Below, piece by piece: positions 16,969 to 26,221 of a stretch of DNA of 64,000 bases. The stretch spans positions 19,858 through 83,857 of the forward strand of contig JACPPI010000013.1 in the NCBI GenBank assembly GCA_016190985.1, in the 5' to 3' direction. Below the pieces are notes generated by a model. That model ran no database searches. It was not told where the DNA came from and was given only the letters and a program-made list of their open reading frames with translations. The number at the start of each line of letters is the position of its first letter. Within the stretch, counting starts at the first letter, position 1. Source of the DNA: Opitutia bacterium. GTDB taxonomy: Bacteria; Verrucomicrobiota; Verrucomicrobiia; Opitutales; Opitutaceae. Position numbers and translations under genes: made by a program.

Positions 16969-17960
16969 GACCGGGTTGTCTCCTGCCAGCGCCCGGCGGT
17001 GTGCTCCGCGAGGAACTGCCACCAGTCGGCGCGGGTCTGGCGGGAGGCGCGCACGCGGAAATACAAATCCGGCCGGCGGATGAAGCCGCGCAAAACAACC
17101 CACCAGTCGCGCCACCGGGCATGCCGCAGCAGCCGCCGGCAGTCCGGATCGGCAAGGGCGGCCAGGATGAGATTGGTGGTGGCCGGCGGCGTCTGCGCCC
17201 GGGCCTCATCCCAGATGGCGGCGATTTTCTCCCGAGGCCACGGGCAGGCCTTGAAGAAGGTGGCGGCGAGCATGGCCTGGGTCTCGGCCCATTCGGCGGC
17301 ATCGCGGGAGCGGGCGGTCTCCCGGGTCAGGGAGAAATTGGCCAGCGGCTGCGGCACCAGCGCGAGCGGGTGGGGCAGGCAGCGTTCGCGGAACGGCTCG
17401 GTGACGGCGATGGGCACGGCGGGCGTCGCGAAGTTGTCCCAGGGACGGGAGCGGAACAAGGCGGCGCCGTGCGAATGCAACGCGCCGCAGATTTGGGCGG
17501 GCTGGCCCCACGGCATGAGGCGCACCGCCTCGCCCGGCGTGGCGGGCCACACCAGCCGCCCGGTGTCGCGCCAGGTTGCGTCGGGCAGTTCCTCCCAGAT
17601 GCGCATGTTCGCCCAAAACACGGTCACGGCCGGATGGACGCGCGCCGCGTCCAGCAGGGTCTGGAGGAAGGCGGGCTCCCACCAGTTGTCGTCCTCCAGC
17701 ATGGAATAGAACGGCTCGGGCGTGGCGCGGAAGAACTGGTTGAAGGTGGCGGTGCCGCCAAGATTGCGCGCGTGCCTGACCAGCGTGATCCGCGCATCGG
17801 CGCACTGCGCCACCAGTTGCGCGGGGACCGGGTCGGCGGGGTCGTCGTTGTGCAGTTCGCAGACCCAGTCGGTGAAAGTCTGCGCCCGCAGGCTGGCGAC
17901 CGCGCGGGGCAGGAGGCGCGGGCGGCGGTAGGTCGGAAGAAAAATGCGGACGGTTGCCAT
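16965..17960 (-). CDS. Glycosyltransferase family 2 (paralogue of 20837-21892)
   Basis: A 331-residue GT-A transferase. VRIFLPTYRRPRLLPRAVAS begins the domain, and the acidic block is SMLEDDNWWEPAF in place of a plain DxD. The segment SLRAQTFTDWVCELHNDDPA is identical to one in the gene at 20837-21892, and similarity continues along the protein, so the two arose by duplication and then diverged in the C-terminal half. It overlaps its downstream neighbour by ATGA and its upstream neighbour by TGATG. Confidence 0.85.
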   Translation of the reverse strand: MATVRIFLPTYRRPRLLPRAVASLRAQTFTDWVCELHNDDPADPVPAQLVAQCADARITLVRHARNLGGTATFNQFFRATPEPFYSMLEDDNWWEPAFLQTLLDAARVHPAVTVFWANMRIWEELPDATWRDTGRLVWPATPGEAVRLMPWGQPAQICGALHSHGAALFRSRPWDNFATPAVPIAVTEPFRERCLPHPLALVPQPLANFSLTRETARSRDAAEWAETQAMLAATFFKACPWPREKIAAIWDEARAQTPPATTNLILAALADPDCRRLLRHARWRDWWVVLRGFIRRPDLYFRVRASRQTRADWWQFLAEHTAGRWQETTRS

Positions 17961-18907
17961 CAGCGGGTCAGGTCGTGCAGGCGTTTGGTGAGCTTCCAGC
18001 CGACCAATTTGGCCAGCGCACGGCGGGCCGGGCCGAATTCCGGCCGCAGGTCCGAGCCGCCGAGCTGGCGCACGCGCCCGGCCGCCGCCGCCGCGAGTTC
18101 AGGGCAGGCGGGATAAAGTTCATAGATGAAGCGCTGCAACATCGTGGCCGCGGCGCGGCGGGTGCGCGGGGAGTCCTCCAGTTTGAGAAGGAGATCGGCC
18201 GAGCGGTGCAGCGTGGCGCTGATGGCGCGCCAGGCCTCGTCGCTCCGCACGCGGCTGAGGCTGCCGCCGATCTCCGACCGGTAGTAGGCGCGGGTGGCGG
18301 GGCAAAACAAGACGGCGTGGGCCGCCGCGCGGGCGCGGTCGAAGTAGTCCATGTCGTCGAGCGGATTCGCGCGGTGTTCCGTGTTCCACGGGCCGATGCG
18401 GTCCGCGAGGGCGCGCGGGAGCAGCCAGGTGGCGGTGGCCATCATCAGGTTGTGCTCGGCGGCGAGCACGAGCCAGTCGGCGGGCGCAAGGTCGCGCCAG
18501 AGGGCGGTGCCGGTATCCAAGGCGCCGGCCGCCGGGTCGGTCGTGAACCGGCCCCAGGCGCAGGTGGCGATGCAGCCGGCGCCGCGCTCCTGCAGCAGCC
18601 GCACCTGGCGTTCGATCTTGTCGGGCGCGAGCAGGTCGTCGGCGTCGAGGAATTGGATGAAGTCGCCGCTCGCGCGCGCCAGGCCGGCATTGCGGGCGGC
18701 GGCGGCCCCGGCGTTGGGCTGGGAGACCACGCGCACGCCCTGGGCTTCAGACTGCCGCGCCACGGCCAGGCTGCCGTCGGTGGAGCCGTCGTCCACGAGG
18801 ATGATTTCCTTGTCCGGCCAGGTCTGGCCCAGGGCGGATTGGATGGTCTCGGCCAGCCAGCGGCCCGCGTTGTGGCAGGGGATGATGATGCTGACGGAAG
18901 GCGTCAT
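17960..18907 (-). CDS. Glycosyltransferase family 2
   Basis: A 315-residue GT-A transferase with SVSIIIPCHNAGRWLAETI at residues 4-22, EIILVDDGSTDGSLAVA, the glycine/alanine-rich NAGAAAARNAGL, and FIQFLDADDLL with the metal-binding DAD. These are the complete classical GT2 motifs. I chose the ATG at 18907, overlapping the upstream stop in ATGA; an in-frame extension upstream runs inside the neighbouring gene. The sugar specificity is not predictable. Confidence 0.88.
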   Translation of the reverse strand: MTPSVSIIIPCHNAGRWLAETIQSALGQTWPDKEIILVDDGSTDGSLAVARQSEAQGVRVVSQPNAGAAAARNAGLARASGDFIQFLDADDLLAPDKIERQVRLLQERGAGCIATCAWGRFTTDPAAGALDTGTALWRDLAPADWLVLAAEHNLMMATATWLLPRALADRIGPWNTEHRANPLDDMDYFDRARAAAHAVLFCPATRAYYRSEIGGSLSRVRSDEAWRAISATLHRSADLLLKLEDSPRTRRAAATMLQRFIYELYPACPELAAAAAGRVRQLGGSDLRPEFGPARRALAKLVGWKLTKRLHDLTR

Positions 18908-19848
18908 GCGGAAACGGGGCGGGCCAGCACACGCCGCCAGTTGTGGCGGAAATACCACAGCTTCGACCCGGCGACGTAGTGGTGCATGACGGCGCGGCAT
19001 TCGTCAGCCTCCGGCGGGCGGGGCAGCGTGACGTAGTCGGCTTCCGGCGCGATGGCGCAGGGCCGGCCGGCGGTCAGCATGGCGACGAGCGCCTGCTCGA
19101 GGTAGTAATGCGTGCCGGCTTCGCCGATGAGCCGGTCGCACCAATGCTCAATCCGCTCCCAGTCGAGTTCGCCGCTGTTGAGGCCCGTCAGCCCGACGTT
19201 CACGCGCGCTGTGAGTGGGGCGCCGGCGACGCGATTGAGCAGCTCCGTGGCGTAGCCGTAGGCGGTGGCGATGTCCACGGCGTGGAGGGGGCGGCCGGGC
19301 GCGGCGAGCCAGTCGAGAATGAACCGCGGCCGGCGGAAGAAGAGCAGGTCGGAGTCGAGCACGAGTTTCCAGCCGGCGGCGCCGAGGTGCGGGCCGGTGA
19401 GCTTGCGGATGTGGGGATAGTGGCGCCACCGGTCGTGCAGACGGGGGAAGCGGCCGGCGGGCAGCACGGCGTGCAGCCGGGCTTCCTGTTCCGGCTTGCC
19501 GCAGAACCGGGTGGCCGGGAAAAGCCGCCGGAGTTGCGCCCGGTTTTCCTCGGTGAGCGAGCCGTCGTCGAGGATCACCGGGGCCAGGCCGCGGCCGGCG
19601 TGCCGGGCGAAGGACCAGAGGCAGAACGCCGTTTGATACCAGAAGCGCCGGCCGGTGAGCAGATAAATTTCCAACGGCGGGCCGCCGGCCGATGCTGCTG
19701 CGGGCAGGCTCGCGGCGGCGCGCTCCATCGCCACGCGGCCGCGCCAGGTTTGCCATTGCTCGAACGGGCCGCCGTCGGCGAGGCACTGGCGCAGCTCGGC
19801 CCGGGGCTTGTGCCAGAGCAGGTAGAGCAGGCGTCCGGGCGAGATCAT
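18904..19848 (-). CDS. Putative glycosyltransferase with DSD motif
   Basis: A 314-residue soluble protein. It has LEIYLLTGRRFWYQTAFCLW near residues 57-76, PVILDDGSLTEENR, and WKLVLDSDLLFFRRP, whose DSD resembles the metal-binding DxD of GT-A enzymes such as family 8. It ends GSKLWYFRHNWRRVLARPVS. I do not recognise a close named family, so the call rests on the fold-like motif and on its place in a glycosyltransferase operon. The start at 19848 faces the plus-strand gene at 19896 across 47 bases. Confidence 0.65.
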   Translation of the reverse strand: MISPGRLLYLLWHKPRAELRQCLADGGPFEQWQTWRGRVAMERAAASLPAAASAGGPPLEIYLLTGRRFWYQTAFCLWSFARHAGRGLAPVILDDGSLTEENRAQLRRLFPATRFCGKPEQEARLHAVLPAGRFPRLHDRWRHYPHIRKLTGPHLGAAGWKLVLDSDLLFFRRPRFILDWLAAPGRPLHAVDIATAYGYATELLNRVAGAPLTARVNVGLTGLNSGELDWERIEHWCDRLIGEAGTHYYLEQALVAMLTAGRPCAIAPEADYVTLPRPPEADECRAVMHHYVAGSKLWYFRHNWRRVLARPVSA

Positions 19849-19895
19849 GCAATCGGGTGTTGTCGCCGCGCGGCCGGCCCGCGTAGCGTGGCGGC

Positions 19896-20834
19896 ATGGC
19901 TGGCGACCACGAGTGGAAAGGAACCTGCGGCTTCGCCTACGTGGCGACGGGCGAGCTGTTTTTCCGCGAGGCGGCGGAGGCCGCGCGCCATCTGCGGGCG
20001 GCAAACCCGGCGGCGCGCGTCTGCCTGATCGCCGACAAGGTCCACGGGGAGAAATTCTGGGACGACCTCGTGCTCGTGGAGCGCCCGAACTTTGATTTTC
20101 GCGACAAGCTGCTGATGGCGCTCTGCCCCTACGAGCGCTTCGTCTACCTCGACACCGACACCCACGTGGCCGGAGACCTGTCCGAGATGTTCGCCCTGCT
20201 CGAGCGCTACGATGTCATCGGGCACCAGCTGTTCGAGGGCCACGATTACCGGCTCCCCGAGGTGCCGGACGCGTTCCCCGAGTTCAACGGCGGCGTGTTT
20301 GGCTTTCGGCGCGGCCCGGCGGTGGAGCGTTTTTTTGCGCGCTGGCTTGAGATCTACGCCGGCTACCGCGCGCGGCTCAAGGACGGGGCCTGGAACTACT
20401 CCGACGCCAGCGACCAGAAGGGCTTCCGCCTGGCGCTCTACGAGTCGGGGCTGCGCCACTCGGTGCTCGGGCCGGAGTTCGACTTCATCGTGCAGCACCT
20501 GCAGTTTGCCTGCGCCCGGGTGAAGATCCTCCACGGCCGGCCGTGGAGCGAGGTGCGGCGGATCGAGCGGATCGTCAACGCGCAGTTGGGGCCGCGCGCG
20601 TGGGTGCCGCTGCTCGACGCCTGCGTGCACCAGCAGCTTCCGCTCGGCGGCTGGGCGACGGTCGCGCGCCGCGCCGCATTGCAGGTGCTGCGCGGCCTCG
20701 GCCGCAAACTGCTGCCCGCCGCGGTCAAGGACCGGCTGCGCGGCTCCGGCGCGGTGCGCCGGGCGTTCCTGCGCAACGAGGAGACGCCCAGTTCCACGGT
20801 GGAGCACAAGCGCAAGTGGGGTCTGGATGCCTGA
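19896..20834 (+). CDS. Putative nucleotide-diphospho-sugar transferase (opposite-strand gene)
   Basis: A 312-residue GT-A-like protein: CGFAYVATGELFFREAAEAA starts the nucleotide-binding fold, and FVYLDTDTHVAGDL carries the DTD metal motif at residues 86-88. FNGGVFGFRRGPAVERFF is typical of family 8-like and related transferases. It is the only plus-strand gene within the polysaccharide block. It is divergent from its left neighbour (47 bases apart) and ends two bases before the convergent GT2 gene, so it must use its own promoter, which I could not identify. Confidence 0.75.
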   Translation: MAGDHEWKGTCGFAYVATGELFFREAAEAARHLRAANPAARVCLIADKVHGEKFWDDLVLVERPNFDFRDKLLMALCPYERFVYLDTDTHVAGDLSEMFALLERYDVIGHQLFEGHDYRLPEVPDAFPEFNGGVFGFRRGPAVERFFARWLEIYAGYRARLKDGAWNYSDASDQKGFRLALYESGLRHSVLGPEFDFIVQHLQFACARVKILHGRPWSEVRRIERIVNAQLGPRAWVPLLDACVHQQLPLGGWATVARRAALQVLRGLGRKLLPAAVKDRLRGSGAVRRAFLRNEETPSSTVEHKRKWGLDA

Positions 20835-20836
20835 AC

Positions 20837-21892
20837 TCATGGCTCCCTGGCGGGGCGGATGCGGCCCCAGCCGGTGACGCCGCCGGCGGCGGATTCGCTG
20901 AAACGGCGGCGGGTCTCGGTCACGAGAAAATCCCAATGCCCGGGGTGGCGGCTCCGGGCCCGCAGGGTGCGCCAGAAGGCCAGGGGCCGGCGGAGCGCGT
21001 GGACGGCGACGCGCAGCCAGTCCCGCGGCCGCGCCAGCGCGGCGAACTCGGCGAAGCGTCCCGCGACCCACGCGTGGAGCAGCGTGCTGCCGGTCTGGGT
21101 CGGCCGCGCCTCGACGGCCGCGCGCCAGAATTCAGCGGCGCTGATGGTGTGGGGCGGGCAACAATGCAAAAACGAGCCGTCCAGCAGCGCGCGGTAGGCG
21201 AGCCACAGCTCGGTCTGCGATTCGCGGGTGCTGGCGAGGGTCCAGGAAAAGTTGACGAGCGGCTCGGGCAGGAACAGGCCGGGCCAGCGCAATGCGCGGT
21301 CGCGGAAAGTCTCCATGCAGATCTGCGGGACGGTGGGCGGGATTTGCAGGCGGGCACACGCCGAGGCGCGGAAGAGCGTCGAGCCGTTGTAATGAAAGGT
21401 GTCGAAGCGCTGGCGCGGTTGCGGCCAGTCGCAGAGCGTCGGCACGGTGACCGGCGGGGCTTGCGGATGCAGCAGCGTCATCGTCCTCTGGCCGGTGTCG
21501 CGCCATTCGCCGTCGGGAGTTTCCTGCCAGATCCTTTGGTCGCACCACACAAACCCGGCTTCGGGGTGGGCGTCGGCGGCGGCCACGAGCGTGGCCAGGA
21601 AGCCGGGCTCCCACCAGTTGTCGTCCTCCAGCAGGCAGACGTAGGGCTCGGCGACGGGCGCGAAGACGAGGTTGAAGGTGCGGGTGGCGCCGAGGTTGGT
21701 CTCGTGCTGCTTGAGCGTGATGCGCGGGTCGGCGGTCTCGGCGACGAGTTTGGCCGGGAAAGGGTCGGCGGGATCGTCGTTGTGCAGCTCGCACACCCAA
21801 TCGGTGAAGGTCTGGGCCCGCAGGCTGGCGAGCGCGCGTGGCAGCAGGTGGTTCCGCCGGTAGGTGAGGAGATAGACGCGGACGCGGGGCAT
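20837..21892 (-). CDS. Glycosyltransferase family 2 (paralogue of 16965-17960)
   Basis: A 351-residue GT-A transferase starting VRVYLLTYRRNHLLPRALAS. It shares SLRAQTFTDWVCELHNDDPA and the EDDNWWEPGF acidic block with the 331-residue protein at 16965-17960. The C-terminal third differs, so acceptor specificity may have changed after duplication. Its start overlaps the FkbM gene stop as TGATG, and its stop faces the stop of the plus-strand gene two bases away. Confidence 0.85.
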   Translation of the reverse strand: MPRVRVYLLTYRRNHLLPRALASLRAQTFTDWVCELHNDDPADPFPAKLVAETADPRITLKQHETNLGATRTFNLVFAPVAEPYVCLLEDDNWWEPGFLATLVAAADAHPEAGFVWCDQRIWQETPDGEWRDTGQRTMTLLHPQAPPVTVPTLCDWPQPRQRFDTFHYNGSTLFRASACARLQIPPTVPQICMETFRDRALRWPGLFLPEPLVNFSWTLASTRESQTELWLAYRALLDGSFLHCCPPHTISAAEFWRAAVEARPTQTGSTLLHAWVAGRFAEFAALARPRDWLRVAVHALRRPLAFWRTLRARSRHPGHWDFLVTETRRRFSESAAGGVTGWGRIRPAREP

Positions 21893-22860
21893 CAGGCGAC
21901 GCGGGTCAGGGTTGAATCCGGGAAAAACGCGGCGAGGCGCCGGACGCGCGCGCGCCGGCCGTCGCCGCGCGGCAGGGCGAAGAGATTATAATAAAGCGAA
22001 TCGGCGAACGGGTCGGCCCGGCCGGCGGGGCGCAGGGTGGGGCGCGCTTTCGGGTCGTGGGGATGCTTGGGCAGCAGCCAGCAATCGAACTGCGCGGGAG
22101 GGAACCGGGCCAGGATTTCCCGGGCGGTGACGCCGAAGCGGGCCAGCGCCCCGGGGTTGATCTCGACGATCCACAGCGGGCCGTCGGCGGTGAACCACTC
22201 AGGCGGCGCCGCGCGCAGGGCCGCGCCCTCGGCGCCCTCGATGTCGACCTTCACGGCGTTGAGCCGCGCGTCGAGCGCCTGGGCGCGTTGCAGTTCAAGC
22301 AGGGTGCAGGCGGGCACGGTGATCCTCACCGACTGCCCGAGCAGGGAGTCGGGCGGCCGCAGGGATTGCTCGCCCGTGATGAAACCGGCCGGACAGACAT
22401 AAAAACTGACTTCGCCGCTCTCATCCGTGACGGCGGCCTGGACGCCCCGCAGGTTCGCCGCGCCGAGAAGCCCGGCGCTCAGGCGGAGCTTTTCGATCAC
22501 GAAGGGCGCAGCGTCCACAGCGACGACGAGACCGGAAGGGCCGACGGCGGGGAGCGCGGCGAAGGCATAGTAGCCGAGATTGGTCCCGAGGTCCAAAAAC
22601 TGATCGCCAGGTTCCAGCCACTTGGCCAGCAGCTGATACTCCCAGTGGTCACCCGCGTTCAGGCAGAACAGCTCGGCCGAGTCGGTCCACCCAGGATGGC
22701 ATACGGAGGGGAACCCGAGCCGTTGATGCACAAAGGGCGCGGCCCCGTGACGGCGCAGGATGAACAGTCCTTTGTTGAACTCCCATTGCCGGCGGAGGGT
22801 GGCGAAATCCTGCCGCCCCAGCAGCCGCAGGGCCGTCAGGATTTTTCTGGGCAGATTCAT
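21892..22860 (-). CDS. FkbM family methyltransferase
   Basis: A 322-residue SAM-dependent methyltransferase of the FkbM family, often an O-methylase of sugar hydroxyls. The SAM loop is FLDLGTNLGYYAF at about residues 88-100, VVAVDAAPFVIEKL follows, and the family signature VKVDIEGAE is at about 193-201 with LWIVEINP after it. The basic N-terminal ~80 residues are an extension. It overlaps both neighbours (ATGA upstream, TGATG downstream). Confidence 0.88.
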   Translation of the reverse strand: MNLPRKILTALRLLGRQDFATLRRQWEFNKGLFILRRHGAAPFVHQRLGFPSVCHPGWTDSAELFCLNAGDHWEYQLLAKWLEPGDQFLDLGTNLGYYAFAALPAVGPSGLVVAVDAAPFVIEKLRLSAGLLGAANLRGVQAAVTDESGEVSFYVCPAGFITGEQSLRPPDSLLGQSVRITVPACTLLELQRAQALDARLNAVKVDIEGAEGAALRAAPPEWFTADGPLWIVEINPGALARFGVTAREILARFPPAQFDCWLLPKHPHDPKARPTLRPAGRADPFADSLYYNLFALPRGDGRRARVRRLAAFFPDSTLTRVA

Positions 22861-23792
22861 GCCGGTGGGACGCGGCCTTCAAAATGACCGCAGGCGCCCT
22901 GCCAGCGAACCCAGGCGGCGGGGGACGACCAGGCGCGGTGGGTGAACCACGCCTTGGCCCGGCGCGGCGGCACGGTCCACGGCGCGAGCGGCGGCCAGGG
23001 GTTGGCGGCGTGCGCCGTGAGCACGCGCATCCACGAACGCTGGATGCCGCGGTTCAGCCGGCCGAGGTAGTCGCGCGTGGTGCGGAAGGCGGGGATGAGG
23101 TGCGTCAGGCGCAGCGAGGGGAAATACGCGGCCTCCCAGCCGGCCGCCATCGCCGCCAGCACGATGTCGTTGTCGCCGCTGGAGGAGAGGTCGTTGCCCC
23201 GGCGGTCGGGCAGGGCGGCGTGGCCGTCTCGATCAAGCCAGCTTTGGGCGGCGGCGCGCCGCAGCGCCAGGCCGGCGCCGATCGGGGCGAACAGCGGGTA
23301 GTCGTTGCGGCCGGTCGCGGGATTGCGCAGACCGGCGGAGATGAGCGGCGCATCACCGAGGTCGCGGCAGGCGATGAGGCCGTCGAACTCGCGCACCCAC
23401 GGCTCGGGGGGGGCCTCGAACTCCGGCCGGCTGCGGCCGCCCAGGAGGCCGGCCTTGGGATGCGCCGCAAAAAGCCGGAGCGTCTCGGTGAGATAGTCCG
23501 GGGCCAGTTCGTTGTCGTCGTCGGCCAGCACGAAAAAATCGCCGGTGCCGGCGAGGAAACCGCGCCGCCGCGCGTGGCTGAGGCCTAGCGCCGGCTCACT
23601 CACCAGCCGAAGATTGACGGGACCGTGGGCGGCCCAATCGGTCGCGGCGAGCGCGGGGTCGGAAACATTGTCCACGAGAACCGCCTCCCACCGGTCCGCC
23701 GGCAGGGTCTGGGCCTGCAGCGCGCGCAAAGTCCGCTGCAGGCGGCCGACATGCGGGTTGTGCGTGGGGATGATGACCGAAAGGCGAGGCAC
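22857..23792 (-). CDS. Glycosyltransferase family 2
   Basis: A 311-residue GT-A transferase. LSVIIPTHNPHVGRLQRTLR opens the domain, WEAVLVDNVSDP replaces the usual DDGS, and FFVLADDDNELAPDYL carries the DDD metal motif. FAPIGAGLALRR and RGNDLSSSGDNDIVLA form the acceptor-side blocks. It lies five bases after the acetyltransferase stop and overlaps the FkbM start by ATGA, in line with co-translation. Confidence 0.88.
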   Translation of the reverse strand: MPRLSVIIPTHNPHVGRLQRTLRALQAQTLPADRWEAVLVDNVSDPALAATDWAAHGPVNLRLVSEPALGLSHARRRGFLAGTGDFFVLADDDNELAPDYLTETLRLFAAHPKAGLLGGRSRPEFEAPPEPWVREFDGLIACRDLGDAPLISAGLRNPATGRNDYPLFAPIGAGLALRRAAAQSWLDRDGHAALPDRRGNDLSSSGDNDIVLAAMAAGWEAAYFPSLRLTHLIPAFRTTRDYLGRLNRGIQRSWMRVLTAHAANPWPPLAPWTVPPRRAKAWFTHRAWSSPAAWVRWQGACGHFEGRVPPA

Positions 23793-23797
23793 GGCAT

Positions 23798-24358
23798 TTA
23801 CTTTCCGGGTGCGCCGGACCGATAACCCTTGACGATGGCAGGAACGCCGTGGGCGATCGCGCCGGGCGGCAGATCCTTCGTGACCACGGCGCCGGCGCCG
23901 ACGATGCAGCCGTCGCCGATCGTGACGCCGCCGAGCACGGTGACGCCGGCGCCGAGCCAGACATCGCGGCCGATCCGGGTCGGAAGCAGCACGTCGGGTT
24001 GCGAGCGGATGTCGGTGCTAAAAGGCGGGACCGCGTGATTGGACGAGACGATGCGGCAGTGCATCGCGATGAGACAGGCATCGCCGACCTCGACTCCGCC
24101 GTGGCCGTAAATCACCGTGTGCGGTCCGAGAAACACGTCGCGGCCGAGGGTGATCGAGCCGCCAAAAGCGTGCAGCACCACACCCTGTTCGATCGCCGCG
24201 CCATCGCCGAAGGCAATGTGTCCGGGGTGTGCCCCATGGCCGGGCCGACAATCAATGCCCCCGGCCAGCAGGCGGGGTGCGGCGATGGTGACGCCAGCCA
24301 GCCGGAGCCGCAGAAGTCGCAACGCACCAAGGGCCGATTTGACGAGGGCGGTGATCAT
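23798..24358 (-). CDS. Hexapeptide-repeat O-acetyltransferase
   Basis: A 186-residue left-handed beta-helix acyltransferase. Repeats run from about residue 45 to 170 (ITLGRDVFLGPHTVIYGHGG, then IGRDVWLGAGVTVLGGVTIG), with the catalytic-type histidine in VSSNHAVPPF and the C-terminal cap AHGVPAIVKGY. It is related to the WcaF/maltose-acetyltransferase type and is the second such enzyme in the locus. The start forms TGATG with the stop of the upstream GT4. Confidence 0.87.
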   Translation of the reverse strand: MITALVKSALGALRLLRLRLAGVTIAAPRLLAGGIDCRPGHGAHPGHIAFGDGAAIEQGVVLHAFGGSITLGRDVFLGPHTVIYGHGGVEVGDACLIAMHCRIVSSNHAVPPFSTDIRSQPDVLLPTRIGRDVWLGAGVTVLGGVTIGDGCIVGAGAVVTKDLPPGAIAHGVPAIVKGYRSGAPGK

Positions 24359-25473
24359 CAGGCAAGCAGTTGCAGGTGGTCGCCGCCCATGTAACGGCTG
24401 GCGGCGGCCACGGCGGCGGCCTGCCCCATCGCTTCCCAGCGGGCGCGGCCGGCGAAGGCCTCGCGCAACGAGGCCTTCAATGGAATCACCTCCGGGACGG
24501 AGCAGAGAAAGCCGGTGCGGCCGGGCTCGATCCAGTCCTCCGCGCCGCCGACGCGGGTGGCCAGCACAGGTCGCTGGCAGAGCATCGCCTCGGGAATCGT
24601 CATGGGGACGCCGTCCTCCAACGCCGGGGAGACCAGGAGGTGGTTCTCGGCCCAGATGGCGCGGAGTTCCTTGACGTAACCGCGGAAGCGCACGCGCTCA
24701 CCCAGGCCGGACTGCGCGGTGATCTCACGCAGTCGGGCCTCATGGGGGCCCTGGCCGTAGATGTTCAGCCGCCAGTCAGGCAAGCTTGAGCCGGCCTCCG
24801 TCAAGGCGGCGAGCAGCAACTGGAGGCCTTTGCCCTCGTCGAGCCGCGAAACGGTGGCGAGCTGGGGGACAGGCTCCGCAGGCCAGGGCGAGACATCGGC
24901 GGGCCGCCACCGGAGCGGGTTCTGGATCACGCGGGCGTTGGGCAGGGGCCGGTCCAGATGGCGGCGTGTGACGGCGAGATTGCGGGTCGAAACGAAGTTG
25001 AGGCTGTCGGCCGCCGTGAAGACTTCGCGAATGAAGGCGAGTTCCGGCTCGGTGAGCCGGGGGTGCTCCTGCTGCCAGTTGGCAATGATGCGGTATTTCA
25101 CGCCCGTTGCGCGCAGCCACGCCGCGAGCCGGGGATGCAGCACCAGGTCGTAGGTGCCGCCTTGGCTGAAGATGACGAGGTCGGGCCGGAAGGATTGCAG
25201 CGCTGCGATCAGGCCGGCGTCGGGCGGGGCGGCGAGTCCGAGTTTGCGACGCACGCGGGCTCCGAACGAAGGCGCGCCGGACGGATCGCGGAGGAAGATT
25301 TCCGCGCCAGCCCCGGCCAAGGCGGCGATGCGCGGGTGGGCGACGACCGCCGGGGAAACGGAAAGGAGCAGCCGATCCCCGCGCTGCGCCGCAGCCTCGG
25401 CCGCATTCGTCCAGAGCGTGTCGGCCCCGCCCCACGGGAAGTTCAGGATGGTCGAGATGAAGGCGATTCTCAA
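24358..25473 (-). CDS. Glycosyltransferase family 4 (TTG start)
   Basis: A 371-residue GT-B transferase. RIAFISTILNFPWGGADTLW is the acceptor-side start, VSRLDEGKGLQLLLAAL begins the donor domain, and LVSPALEDGVPMTIPEAML is the E-x7-E-like region. The frame begins with TTG at 25473, which forms a TTGA overlap with the upstream stop. That matches the ATGA and GTGA overlaps elsewhere in the operon, so the rare start is credible. Confidence 0.85.
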   Translation of the reverse strand: MRIAFISTILNFPWGGADTLWTNAAEAAAQRGDRLLLSVSPAVVAHPRIAALAGAGAEIFLRDPSGAPSFGARVRRKLGLAAPPDAGLIAALQSFRPDLVIFSQGGTYDLVLHPRLAAWLRATGVKYRIIANWQQEHPRLTEPELAFIREVFTAADSLNFVSTRNLAVTRRHLDRPLPNARVIQNPLRWRPADVSPWPAEPVPQLATVSRLDEGKGLQLLLAALTEAGSSLPDWRLNIYGQGPHEARLREITAQSGLGERVRFRGYVKELRAIWAENHLLVSPALEDGVPMTIPEAMLCQRPVLATRVGGAEDWIEPGRTGFLCSVPEVIPLKASLREAFAGRARWEAMGQAAAVAAASRYMGGDHLQLLA

Positions 25474-26219
25474 CGCTGGGCAGGCAGGCAGGCGACGGTG
25501 TCGCCCCCATGGGTGGCGAGCTCATAGCCGAGCCCGATCAATTCGCGATAGAAGGCGATGCGCTCATCGAGCGTGTTGCAGGCATGCTCAAACAGGATGA
25601 GGCGCGGCCGATGCTGCGCGAGGTGGGCGGCGCGCAGCAGGGCCAGGTCGTGGCCTTCGGTGTCGAGCACGATGAGATCGCACGGGTGCGGGCCGAATTC
25701 CCGCCAGACTTGCGGCCAGGTGACCGTCTCGACCTGCTCTGAAATGATGCTGGTGTCGGGCAAGCCCAGTTCCCGGGCCGCCTGGGCCACGCGTTCACGG
25801 GAAAAACTGGCCAGGCCGCGCGTCCAGTCAGGGCGGCCGGCGGTGGCGGCGGGGGCCAGGTCATAGATCTGCCGCCGGCCGGCCGTGACATCGATGGCCG
25901 CGCGGCGCAGACGCAAATTGGGGGAGGCGCCGCGGTGGCGTTGGAGATCCGCGAAGTTGGCGGCGAGCGGTTCGAACATCATGCCGCTCCAGGCGTAATC
26001 GTCGATGAACGCCCGGATCGGATCGGCGCGCCGGCCGTCATTGGCCCCGACTTGAATGAAGCGGAGACCATGCAAATCAGGGAAGGTGCGAAGCAACAGA
26101 TCCTCGAAAGCGGATGACGGCGGGTGATCAATGTAGCGCACGCTCCGGGAGCGGGTGCTTACGATCGCGACACCACAGTGGCGCAGAAGCCTGAGCAAAG
26201 GGCGGAACAAGAGTCGCAT
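25470..26219 (-). CDS. FkbM family methyltransferase
   Basis: A 249-residue SAM-dependent methyltransferase. The SAM-binding loop is IQVGANDG at residues 55-62, MFEPLAANFADLQRH follows strand 2, and LIVLDTEGHDLALLR is the FkbM signature near residue 168. I chose the ATG at 26219, three bases after the fucosyltransferase gene start region ends its stop codon side; the longer frame to 26417 lies inside that gene. It probably O-methylates a sugar of the polymer. Confidence 0.83.
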   Translation of the reverse strand: MRLLFRPLLRLLRHCGVAIVSTRSRSVRYIDHPPSSAFEDLLLRTFPDLHGLRFIQVGANDGRRADPIRAFIDDYAWSGMMFEPLAANFADLQRHRGASPNLRLRRAAIDVTAGRRQIYDLAPAATAGRPDWTRGLASFSRERVAQAARELGLPDTSIISEQVETVTWPQVWREFGPHPCDLIVLDTEGHDLALLRAAHLAQHRPRLILFEHACNTLDERIAFYRELIGLGYELATHGGDTVACLPAQR

Positions 26220-26221
26220 GT

